Assembly (NCBI GenBank): GCA_030620375.1
Contig: JAUXEW010000071.1
Location: forward strand, 1-11,241
DNA: 11,241 bases
Direction of reading: 5' to 3'
From: Desulfobacteraceae bacterium
Lineage (GTDB): Bacteria > Desulfobacterota > Desulfobacteria > Desulfobacterales > UBA5616
Below the pieces are notes generated by a model. The model was not told the origin of the DNA, ran no database searches, and saw only the letters and a list, made by a program, of their open reading frames with translations. Below, piece by piece: positions 1 to 5,840 of the stretch. Position numbers and translations under genes: made by a program. Every line of letters begins with the position of its first letter. The stretch's first letter is position 1.

Positions 1-741
1 GCAAACGGCATGAGTGCTGATCAGGTTCTCAGGGCTATCATTGTTATGCGCCTTTTCGAATTCGCATATGAGCAACTGGCTTTTCATATTTATGATTCCC
101 GATGTCTGCGCCGATTTTGTCGGATTGGCATTGCCGATAAAGGTTTCCGGAAATCGGCTCTCAACGCAAATATTAAACGCCTTTCCGAACAAACCTGGGA
201 GGCGATTTTTCGCGATCTGCTGGGGCACGCCAAAGACGAAAAAATCGAAAAAGGTCGAAAGGTTCGTATCGATTGTACGGTTGTCGAGTCAAACATTCAC
301 CCGCCTTTGGATTCAATCCAGCTATGGGACAGTGTTCGGGTATTGACCCGTTTACTGAAAAAAGCCCGGGACGAATTTGGAACCCGGATTATTTTCTCCG
401 ATCATCAGCGTGTTGCTAAACGGAGAATGGTCGGCATCCAGTATGTAAAAAACAATAAGCAGCGTCAGCCCCTCTATGAGAATTTGCTCAAGCATACCCG
501 CAAAGTTATAGGCTATGCCAGAAAAGCCGAAGGCATATTGGAGCAACACCCATCAGATATTCAATCATTTGCATTACTCAATGAAATCAAGCATTACACC
601 GCTTTATCAGAGCAGGTTTACGACCAAACCTATAGACGGGTAATCCAGGGTGAACCAGTCCCGGCCCATCAAAAGGTCGTCTCTATTTTCGAAGAACACA
701 CCGATATTATCATCAAAGATAAACGGGACACCCATTGTTGA
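1..741 (+). pseudogene. Truncated ISNCY-type IS transposase (5' end outside window, 3' end lost)
   Basis: This is the N-terminal and middle part of a DDE transposase that would cut and paste its insertion sequence. The frame is open from base 1 (Ala-Asn-Gly before MSADQVLRA), so the true start lies left of the window. Recognisable family stretches are MSADQVLRAIIV, the region around LAFHIYDSR, GRKVRIDCTVVESNIHPP (which carries the first catalytic Asp), and EEHTDIIIKDKRDTH. Family members continue from KRDTH into YGHK and on to the other two catalytic acidic residues. Here the frame diverges after KRDTH at about 736 and stops two codons later, so the catalytic domain is incomplete and the protein cannot be active. 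The breakpoint runs straight into the Thr-rich tail of a PilW-like fragment on the other strand. Assignment to the ISNCY group is from remembered motif similarity, not a search. Confidence 0.85.
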
Positions 742-1190
742 TGTGGGCGTTCTTGTACTTGTACTCGATGTTGCGGATGTTGACGTCGTCGTCTGGCCAA
801 CTACCGTTGTTGTCGTTGTTGTCGGCACTGTCGTCGTCGTAGTCCCGCCTCCGCTGGCCGATGCCGGTTCAGACAACCCCATGTTGCGGATCTTGAAGAC
901 GGATTCCATCACGGTTGTATCATATCCCCGGCCCACGCCAGGTTTTTCCGTCTTGGCGGTTATCGTAATGCTGACTTGTCTGATCTCAGCCGTATCGGCC
1001 GTTGCGTTTCCATCGGCATCCTGACACTCAAACGTAAAAGCCTCAATATTTTCTGCAAAGCTTACAAAATCACTGTTTCCTGATTTTCGCTTTAAAACAT
1101 CGCCGTCCAGCCAGTAAATAATCCGTTCATTGTCATCGTATACTCCGCTTTTTACGATGCTGCCGTCGTCGCTTAAGTCCGCCCACTCGG
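737..1190 (-). pseudogene. PilW-like type IV pilus assembly protein, C-terminal fragment with Thr-rich tail
   Basis: Read on the minus strand, the segment gives a recognisable PilW-type minor pseudopilin C-terminal region. It contains an acidic ADLSDDGSIVKSGVYDD stretch, then RIIYWLDGDVLKRKSG, FAENIEAFTFECQDADG, and EIRQVSITITAKTEK, ending in FKIRNMGLSEP. PilW proteins are minor pilins that help start pilus fibres at the inner membrane. The N-terminal prepilin leader and hydrophobic helix (FTLIE-type) are absent. The sequence before ADLSDD switches at about 1180-1190 to CheD-like coding in another frame. After SEP comes a Gly/Thr/Ser-rich tail of about 45 residues, which ends at the transposase breakpoint near 736. 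The open frame itself continues antisense through the transposase to 607, but that part is not pilin. Both ends are therefore lost. A GTG at 1221 in frame is fortuitous. Confidence 0.7.
770..848 (-). repeat. Thr-codon (ACN) trinucleotide tract
   Basis: On the plus strand the sequence is a run of GTT, GTC and GTA triplets. On the minus strand it encodes Thr-rich runs such as TTTTTVP and TTTTTTVV in the tail of the PilW-like fragment. Such low-complexity tracts can slip and expand, and could have helped the nearby rearrangement. That last point is inference. Confidence 0.75.
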
Positions 1191-1312
1191 TTTTCAGAAT
1201 CATAGATCGCCACACCGACACATGTCCCCAAAATCGCTTGAAGGATGACGGGTGAAGTGCCGGAAACGAAATAATTACCGGCTGCTATATGGTTTTTTTT
1301 CAATTGAAACAT
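1178..1312 (-). pseudogene. CheD-like chemotaxis receptor deamidase, N-terminal fragment
   Basis: From an ATG at 1312 on the minus strand there is a 59-codon frame ending at 1133. Its first ~45 residues read MFQLKKNHIAAGNYF, then VSGTSPVILQAILGTCVGVA, then IYDSENRVGG. This matches the start of CheD, whose hallmark is LGSCV with the catalytic Cys, followed by YD and later a GG. CheD deamidates Gln residues of chemotaxis receptors and acts in adaptation. After the GG, CheD would continue with a short hydrophobic stretch and HxxLP. Instead the frame runs into unrelated residues (LKRRRQHRKK), because the DNA from here is PilW-like coding in a different frame. The catalytic His/Thr region is missing, so this is a remnant. 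It is too short and too hidden in another frame for routine gene calling. No convincing Shine-Dalgarno precedes the ATG. Confidence 0.7.
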
Positions 1313-1334
1313 TTTTTCATAAAGGGTATGAGTT

Positions 1335-1361
1335 AAGCCCCCGCTTAAAGCAGTGGGGAAT
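1335..1361. repeat. Degenerate palindromic repeat, copy 1 (CCCC...GGGGAAT)
   Basis: The pattern is AGCCCCCGC, TTAAAGC, then GTGGGGAAT, able to fold as a CCCC/GGGG hairpin with an inner GCTT/AAGC pairing. It resembles the insert at 11180-11227 (AGCCTCCCCGC, AAGCTAA, GGGGAATG). This is probably a decayed copy of one dispersed palindrome, but the similarity is short. Confidence 0.4.
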
Positions 1362-1393
1362 CGACGTTATATCTGTGTTAAGATTTGCTCGCT

Positions 1394-1424
1394 AACCCGA
1401 AGCAAGTTACGGGGAAGGTGCCCA
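1394..1424. repeat. Degenerate palindromic repeat, copy 2
   Basis: AACCCGAAGCAAGTTACGGG followed by GAAGGTGCCCAC aligns with the palindrome in the 11180-11227 insert (CCCCGCAGCAAGCTAAGGGG then AATGTGCTCGC), with only a few substitutions over about 30 bases. The stem has decayed. The 1313-1631 stretch otherwise shows no gene: I see no recognisable frame, tRNA or promoter in it. Confidence 0.45.
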
Positions 1425-1600
1425 CTGTTTCGTTACCATACAAATCGGCATTTTTGATAAAAACTTAAGCGAAAAAACGTTTACAAAACAGCATATGCAA
1501 TGGCGTTAGGATGAAAAATTGCAGTATATGAACTGTCTCATTTTTTTCGTTTCGCTGTTCGTGCGAATGATTACATACGGGAAGCCCGCCATCCAATGTG

Positions 1601-1628
1601 GCGGTGAAGCGGTTTTTCACTTCGCCGC
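1601..1628. terminator. Stem-loop just beyond the thioesterase stop codon
   Basis: GCGGTGAAG and CTTCGCCGC are complementary over nine positions (one a G-U pair when read on the plus strand) around a T-rich loop. The hairpin starts three bases after the minus-strand thioesterase stop. No T run follows on the minus strand, so it is not a standard intrinsic terminator. It may be an mRNA 3'-end stabiliser. Confidence 0.35.
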
Positions 1629-1631
1629 CGA

Positions 1632-2054
1632 TTAAAGAAACGGAAGGGGCTTTCCGGTTCGGTAGGCCAGCGCCTGGCAGGCGGCAATAAGCCGATCTTC
1701 TTGGTCGATTACCTTGATGTCGTAACTGGCGGTCTTTCGGGTTTTATTTATTTCTCGAGCAATGGCACGCAAGCGGGTTTTGTCGGATGGACTTGAAATA
1801 TACGTGACATTAACATTTAACGCAACTGCAATCGTACCGTGAGTCTGGCATGCGGTTTGAAATGCTTCATCAATAAGGGCAAAAATCGCTCCACCATGCG
1901 CTCTTCCAAAAAGGTTGTTCATTTTTTCGGGCGTATAAATTATCTCAACAACCGAGTAACCTTTATCTAAGTCTACAAGCGCTATGCCGAGCGTATTGGC
2001 GAAGGGTTCATTTCGAACGGCTTTAAAAATAGCTTCTTTGATTTTAGGTTCCAT
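1632..2054 (-). CDS. PaaI-family hot-dog acyl-CoA thioesterase
   Basis: This 140-residue protein has the size and layout of the PaaI/YdiI hot-dog thioesterases, which hydrolyse acyl- or aryl-CoA thioesters in the cytoplasm as dimers or tetramers. The core signature is clear: MNNLFGRAHGGAIFALIDEA at about residues 45-64. In the family the HGG loop (53-55) binds the thioester and an acidic residue on the central helix (D62/E63 here) is catalytic. The later strands VALNVNVTYISSP and the C-terminal YDIKVIDQEDRLIAACQALA complete the fold. I start at the ATG at 2054 because MEPKIKEAIFKAV matches how relatives begin and a GGA lies eight bases upstream. An in-frame ATG at 2075 adds seven residues but has no ribosome site. 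The physiological substrate cannot be read from context: neighbours are remnants and an unknown gene. Confidence 0.88.
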   Translation of the reverse strand: MEPKIKEAIFKAVRNEPFANTLGIALVDLDKGYSVVEIIYTPEKMNNLFGRAHGGAIFALIDEAFQTACQTHGTIAVALNVNVTYISSPSDKTRLRAIAREINKTRKTASYDIKVIDQEDRLIAACQALAYRTGKPLPFL

Positions 2055-2390
2055 GATATGAGTCCGATAATGCATTTATGATAAAGTGTTTTCAGCTTTA
2101 ATTATTTGCCTTCCTTATTCAGAAATCACAAGTGTCATGTCCCACAAATGACTTGCTTTAGTTGAAATCAAAAAACCCTTTTGGCGACCGACATTGAATG
2201 CAGAGCATAATACATTTTTAAATACGGTGGCGCAACATGGTTTTTTTGCGTCATGATAAAATTTATTTTATATTGGATGGACATCTGGTATTAATAATTA
2301 GAAGTCATTTCAAAACCTATTGAAGAAGCCTTTTGACTGTTTCTGCTAAAGGTTCTTAATGCCGGACTCCAGGCGATGGGCGGATGCATG
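2055..2390. other. AT-rich intergenic region between divergent genes
   Basis: This stretch separates the minus-strand thioesterase from the plus-strand gene at 2391. It must hold promoters for both, but I see no box pair close enough to consensus to name. A TTGACT at about 2333 has no good -10 element at the right spacing. No RNA gene or repeat was recognised. Confidence 0.5.
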
Positions 2391-2786
2391 ATGCTGGAAA
2401 AAACAGGCAGCACTTTTATCTATAGGGTTTACGCGGAAGGTGAATCTTTATTTAGCGCTGAAAAATCGCTAAAGGACTACCTCTCTGCCTTTCAAGACAA
2501 ATTTGGCGTAAGTCTGGTTCATGAGGAAGAGAAACAATATGAAATCTTAATTTATAAATCTAAAAAACCTGAAAAAACAAACCTTCACTCAGCCGGCAAA
2601 ACATATGAAGAAGCCAAACAACACGCCATCAATGATTTTGGAATAAATCCGGATGAGTTTAATCAGACCATCAAAATTTTTAAAACATTTACTATTGATT
2701 TAGTTGATGCTTTAAAAATTAAGAACAAAAGTACGGTTGCCGGAGAATGCCGAAATGATTCACGTACCTTGTCGTATATTTTATAG
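2391..2786 (+). CDS. Small hypothetical protein, possibly with a Jag-N-like fold
   Basis: I do not recognise this soluble protein of about 131 residues. It has no signal peptide, membrane helix or cysteine motif. The segment SAGKTYEEAKQHAINDFGIN followed by PDEF resembles the Jag N-terminal domain pattern (GKT-x-EEA-x(3)-A-x(2)-LG). A similar but weaker pattern occurs near the N-terminus, around AEGESLFSAEKSLKDYLSAF. So it may be two copies of one small alpha/beta module; this is tentative. ATG codons lie at 2376, 2388 and 2391. I favour 2391 because GGCGGA ends six bases before it. The upstream ATG at 2376 would add five residues and has poorer spacing. The stop is only 24 bp ahead of the MITE-like element at 2811, whose long stem could act as its transcript end. 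Confidence 0.6.
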   Translation: MLEKTGSTFIYRVYAEGESLFSAEKSLKDYLSAFQDKFGVSLVHEEEKQYEILIYKSKKPEKTNLHSAGKTYEEAKQHAINDFGINPDEFNQTIKIFKTFTIDLVDALKIKNKSTVAGECRNDSRTLSYIL

Positions 2787-2810
2787 CATGTATTGCTTTC
2801 GCAAATAGTT

Positions 2811-2955
2811 AGTGTCCGTTCATAAACGGCATCTTTTGGCCCAGAGCTTCGTTTTCGCTCTTTTGAAATCCTCAAAATAGCACGGCTATGCCTGCGGTTT
2901 CAAAATCGCTCAGGCCTTGCTCTGAACCAAAATCTACCATTTCTGGACGGACACT
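2811..2955. mobile_element. Complete MITE-like inverted-repeat element (copy R1), 145 bp
   Basis: The two ends are inverted repeats of about 37 bp. The left end begins AGTGTCCGTTCATAAACGG and goes on to CTTTTGGCCCAGAGC. The reverse complement of the right end begins AGTGTCCGTCCAGAAATGG and goes on to ATTTTGGTTCAGAGC. Some 29 of 37 positions agree. The pairing continues inward through CGCTCTTTTGAAA against GAGCGATTTTGAAA, leaving a loop around CTCAAAATAGCACGGCTATG. It encodes nothing. Related half or full copies lie at 10078 and 11098, so it is dispersed. I could not identify a target duplication: flanks are AAATAGTT and ATTTAATG. It lies 24 bp after one gene and 28 bp before the next, so any promoter for the gene at 2984 must overlap it or lie beyond it. 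Confidence 0.8.
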
Positions 2956-2983
2956 ATTTAATGCAGGTTTTAGGTTATTTTAA

Positions 2984-4657
2984 ATGATCTCCATAAGCTT
3001 GCCCAAACCATCTGAGGGTATGTTGCAGCGTTACGCCGACGCTATTATTGATCGATGCAAATCAAGTAAACGCTGCCGGGCGATAACGCTTTTTCATTAT
3101 TTAAATTATCCTTATGGGTTTGAAGAAGCGATATTGTCCGGTAATTACGCACCACTGCCACATGAAATCAATCAAATGACCACCTGCTTTTCATTTGCCG
3201 CCCTTTCATATTTGGTCGCGGATAAATTAGGGATAGATCCTCGATTCTACAATATATACGGTCTTCAACCGCATCCGGACGACGAGTTCTATGATGCTTT
3301 CTCAGGCGATCATTCCTTCATTGATGTTGATGTGGGAAATAAAAACAGGTGTCTGTTGGATCGATTCGGAAATATGTTCGGTCCTGTCTGCTACAACCTT
3401 AACTACCGTACCATAACGGTAAGGCGAAATCCGCATACACGCCATCTAAAGAAAAAATATGTGTTTATTGATCATTTGACTAAAAAAGAACTCATCAACA
3501 GACTCATGTATTACAGAACGTCGGAGGGGGAAATTGCGATACTTGAATGCGGCCAGAGAACTGCAATGCGGTTCAAGATTGGAAATACGGATACGCCGCT
3601 CTGGCTTAAATATGTTAAGCCGGACAATCGATTGGAGACCGTTATTCATGAGTCACGGCCATTGATTGCAAATTTTGGGTATTGCTTAAATACAACTATT
3701 GATAAGGCAGGCAAGGTTGTTAAAAAAAATCTCTCCATATTTTCCCATGCGGATCAAGGCTGGCTTCAATATCGAGATAAATACAATCTTGCCGAATTTG
3801 AGATAGATGATTTAACTCCGTTTTTTAAGATGTTATCAGATTTATTAGGGTTTAAACAAAAAAATGGTGAAAAAACGAGGGGGAAAAATACGAGCGATCT
3901 CACTCATATTCTTTCACGGTGCGGAATCGATAATTTTAAAATATACCCTTTAAAAATTCCACCCGGTTTGGATAAAGGGAAAGTAGTCAGTGTCATCGAA
4001 CGGATTAACCGAAGCGTGGAGTCGCAATACCACGACAACATCAAAAATGAAACATCGTCTCCCCTTTTTGTCGCCCTGCTGGCAAGAGAGCATTATCGTC
4101 TGAACCTATCATCATTAATAGAAGTTAACAGAGATCATGAGGGATACGTATACACTCAAACGGATCGAGATCAAGTCCTTCTCCAAGAGATTGAAGACCA
4201 TGTTCGGCTTTCCACCAAAGTGCTGGATCTTTATAAAAAAAATCTTTTACGTGAATTTGGAATTGAAAGAAACCGAGCGAGCGCAACCGTGTATAATCGC
4301 TATGCAGAATGGGTAAATCGTCAAAAAATGAAATATGCTTCATTGGGATTACTCAGGAGGGATGATAAAAGAGCATACGATGAGACGATGGATTTGTATC
4401 TCTATAAAACCGGCAAATTGAAAAACAGGTCTAATAACGATTTGATGGGGGAGGTCTTATTACATGGCGGAAACCCATTAAACGCATATAAGCATATTTT
4501 GTTTAAAGCACTGGTTTTTGCATACCAGGCACAGACGATATTAAACCACAGACTATACATGCCGAAAATTCTTAAAAAAATTAAAATATACCTTAATCGC
4601 CAAACCGAGTTTAAAGAAAGACCGCCTGAAAACACTGATTTCCTGAAAGCCTTATAG
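2984..4657 (+). CDS. Uncharacterised protein with transglutaminase/papain-like Cys-His-Asp core
   Basis: The 557-residue protein has no signal peptide or membrane helix, so it is probably cytoplasmic. Residues 64-137 look like a transglutaminase-like core. C68 sits at the start of a helix (QMTTCFSFAALSYLVADKLG) followed by IDPRFYNIYG. H110 is in SGDHSFIDVDVG and D126 in CLLDRFGN. The spacings of 42 and 16 residues and the order helix-Cys, strand-His, strand-Asp are those of the transglutaminase/papain superfamily. Members may be proteases, transglutaminases or inactive scaffolds. The remaining ~400 residues match nothing I know and are helical and Lys/Arg-rich towards the C-terminus (residues about 400-530). 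The ATG at 2984 is preceded by a weak AGG about nine bases upstream. It is on the same strand as the nucleotidyltransferase-like gene 186 bp downstream and faces the VWA/AAA operon. Its function is unknown, and the fold assignment is inference from motif spacing. Confidence 0.72.
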   Translation: MISISLPKPSEGMLQRYADAIIDRCKSSKRCRAITLFHYLNYPYGFEEAILSGNYAPLPHEINQMTTCFSFAALSYLVADKLGIDPRFYNIYGLQPHPDDEFYDAFSGDHSFIDVDVGNKNRCLLDRFGNMFGPVCYNLNYRTITVRRNPHTRHLKKKYVFIDHLTKKELINRLMYYRTSEGEIAILECGQRTAMRFKIGNTDTPLWLKYVKPDNRLETVIHESRPLIANFGYCLNTTIDKAGKVVKKNLSIFSHADQGWLQYRDKYNLAEFEIDDLTPFFKMLSDLLGFKQKNGEKTRGKNTSDLTHILSRCGIDNFKIYPLKIPPGLDKGKVVSVIERINRSVESQYHDNIKNETSSPLFVALLAREHYRLNLSSLIEVNRDHEGYVYTQTDRDQVLLQEIEDHVRLSTKVLDLYKKNLLREFGIERNRASATVYNRYAEWVNRQKMKYASLGLLRRDDKRAYDETMDLYLYKTGKLKNRSNNDLMGEVLLHGGNPLNAYKHILFKALVFAYQAQTILNHRLYMPKILKKIKIYLNRQTEFKERPPENTDFLKAL

Positions 4658-4677
4658 TTTCTTAAATTTGATTAAAG

Positions 4678-4699
4678 CCATCCGCCATGGGGAGGGTGG
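4678..4699. repeat. Hairpin followed by GGTTTACC, IS200/IS605-end-like
   Basis: CCATCC pairs with GGGTGG (one G-U pair) around GCCATGGGGA, and is followed by TTTACCTGAA. A similar tail (GCGGGTGGTAGTTTACTCAA) follows a hairpin at 9687-9699. Hairpins with a GGTGGTTTAC edge recall imprint-like ends of IS200/IS605 elements. No transposase is present here, so this would be a remnant. It could also end transcripts of the gene at 2984 but lacks a T run. Confidence 0.35.
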
Positions 4700-4720
4700 T
4701 TTACCTGAATGGTCAAATAC

Positions 4721-4749
4721 TTGACACCCTATTTAATTTTCCTTAGGAT
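4721..4749 (+). promoter_or_regulatory. Sigma70-type promoter for the nucleotidyltransferase-like gene
   Basis: A perfect -35 box TTGACA (4721-4726) is followed by a 17-base spacer and a -10 box TAGGAT (4744-4749, four of six consensus bases). The expected transcript would start near 4756, giving a leader of about 88 bases before the ATG at 4844. This suggests the gene has its own promoter rather than depending only on the gene at 2984. Confidence 0.6.
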
Positions 4750-4843
4750 AAATCAATTGCGCGTGGCTACCGAATGAGTTAAAAAAAATGTATCATTAAA
4801 CACTTTGAGTTGACCTTTAAAGATCTAGAAAGCAGGATATCAT

Positions 4844-5812
4844 ATGATTAGTGCTGTAGTGCTGGCTGGATATCAAAATAAACGAGAAGTTAAACGATAC
4901 AGCAAGCTCGTTGGGGAACATTATGGCGAAACCTTTATTGAATCCGGGTACAAGCCTTTAAGGGAATTTCAAACCATAGAAAATGGGGTTAAAATCAGTA
5001 AACCGGTTATACAATTTACGCTTGAAAAACTTTTTCAAATGGACACTATTGAAGAAATTATCATCGTCGGTCATAAAATGCTTCTTGAACAGCGGCTTGG
5101 GGATTTTTTAAAAAATACCGGTAAATATTACCAGATAATTAATCAGAATAAACGATTATCAAACGATATTATCACACGATACAACATCACACCGAGCAAG
5201 GTGAAATTTAATTCCGTGACGGGAAACCTGATTAAGGGATACGCGGCAACCCGGGCATCAAAAAGCATGAAACATGCATTATTTGTCGCCTCGGATTCTC
5301 CGCTTACCACAGTTGGATTTATTGAAAAATTTTATCAGCTCTCTCATAAATGCACCGCTTATTCCGCCATCGTCGTTCCCATAATAGTGATTAACGAAAA
5401 AGAAGACAGGCTTGGCAGAAAACCATTAAGACTCATAAACGATTCTTCATATCAACTGCCAGGACATAAAGACGCGTATAGTCGGCAAGGATTCAGGCTG
5501 TCATCTCTTTTAATGGCGAATCCGAATTTTTTTGACCTGAATGTTACCGAGATGGCTTATAATCTAAGAAAGTTCTTAAGCCCCAAGATTCAAATTCGGT
5601 TCTTTAAAATAACGCGGAACTTGGGTTTTTCCAATATTTATTCAAAATATTTCTTAAAAAAGAACCTGAGCGTCAGCGATTGTGAAAAAATTACAACGGG
5701 TTTTTTTCGTGGAAATTTGACCATCATTCCGATGGAGGGTGAAGAAGCCTCATATGATTATGACGGGACCGATAAGGAATATAAAATGATCACGGAAATG
5801 TTGACAACCTGA
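4844..5812 (+). CDS. MobA-like nucleotidyltransferase-fold (GT-A) protein of unknown substrate
   Basis: The 322-residue protein begins ISAVVLAGYQNKRE, a strand-loop start like the LAGG-x-GxR loop of MobA/GlmU-type nucleotidyltransferases, but with the glycines largely replaced. Later landmarks fit the same fold. There is a Lys in GYKPLREF (residue 37), KPVIQFTLEKLF (53-64), and IEEIIIVGHK (69-78). GNLIKGYAATRA (127-138) precedes ALFVASDSPLT (145-155), in which D151 takes the place of the metal-binding Asp. Near the C-terminus DYDGTDKEYKMI resembles the second metal-ligand segment (DxD-type). Such enzymes join an NTP to a sugar phosphate, cofactor or protein. Because the nucleotide loop is degenerate, activity is uncertain. 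AGGA six bases before the ATG is a good ribosome site. Its stop lies 28 bp from the stop of the opposing VWA gene. Confidence 0.72.
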   Translation: MISAVVLAGYQNKREVKRYSKLVGEHYGETFIESGYKPLREFQTIENGVKISKPVIQFTLEKLFQMDTIEEIIIVGHKMLLEQRLGDFLKNTGKYYQIINQNKRLSNDIITRYNITPSKVKFNSVTGNLIKGYAATRASKSMKHALFVASDSPLTTVGFIEKFYQLSHKCTAYSAIVVPIIVINEKEDRLGRKPLRLINDSSYQLPGHKDAYSRQGFRLSSLLMANPNFFDLNVTEMAYNLRKFLSPKIQIRFFKITRNLGFSNIYSKYFLKKNLSVSDCEKITTGFFRGNLTIIPMEGEEASYDYDGTDKEYKMITEMLTT

Positions 5813-5840
5813 TAAAAATCCGGGTCCGGCAGCCGTTACC

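Noticed and set aside
650..1024. Val-rich plus-strand open frame
   Set aside because: It is the complement of the Thr-codon tract and pilin coding; low complexity, no ribosome site.
607..1221. A 204-codon minus-strand open frame from a GTG at 1221
   Set aside because: It is a composite of antisense transposase, PilW-like tail and out-of-frame CheD coding, not one gene. It has no start signals.
2333..2361. TTGACT as a promoter for the 2391 gene
   Set aside because: The -10 position 17 bases on reads TTAATG, too far from consensus to claim.
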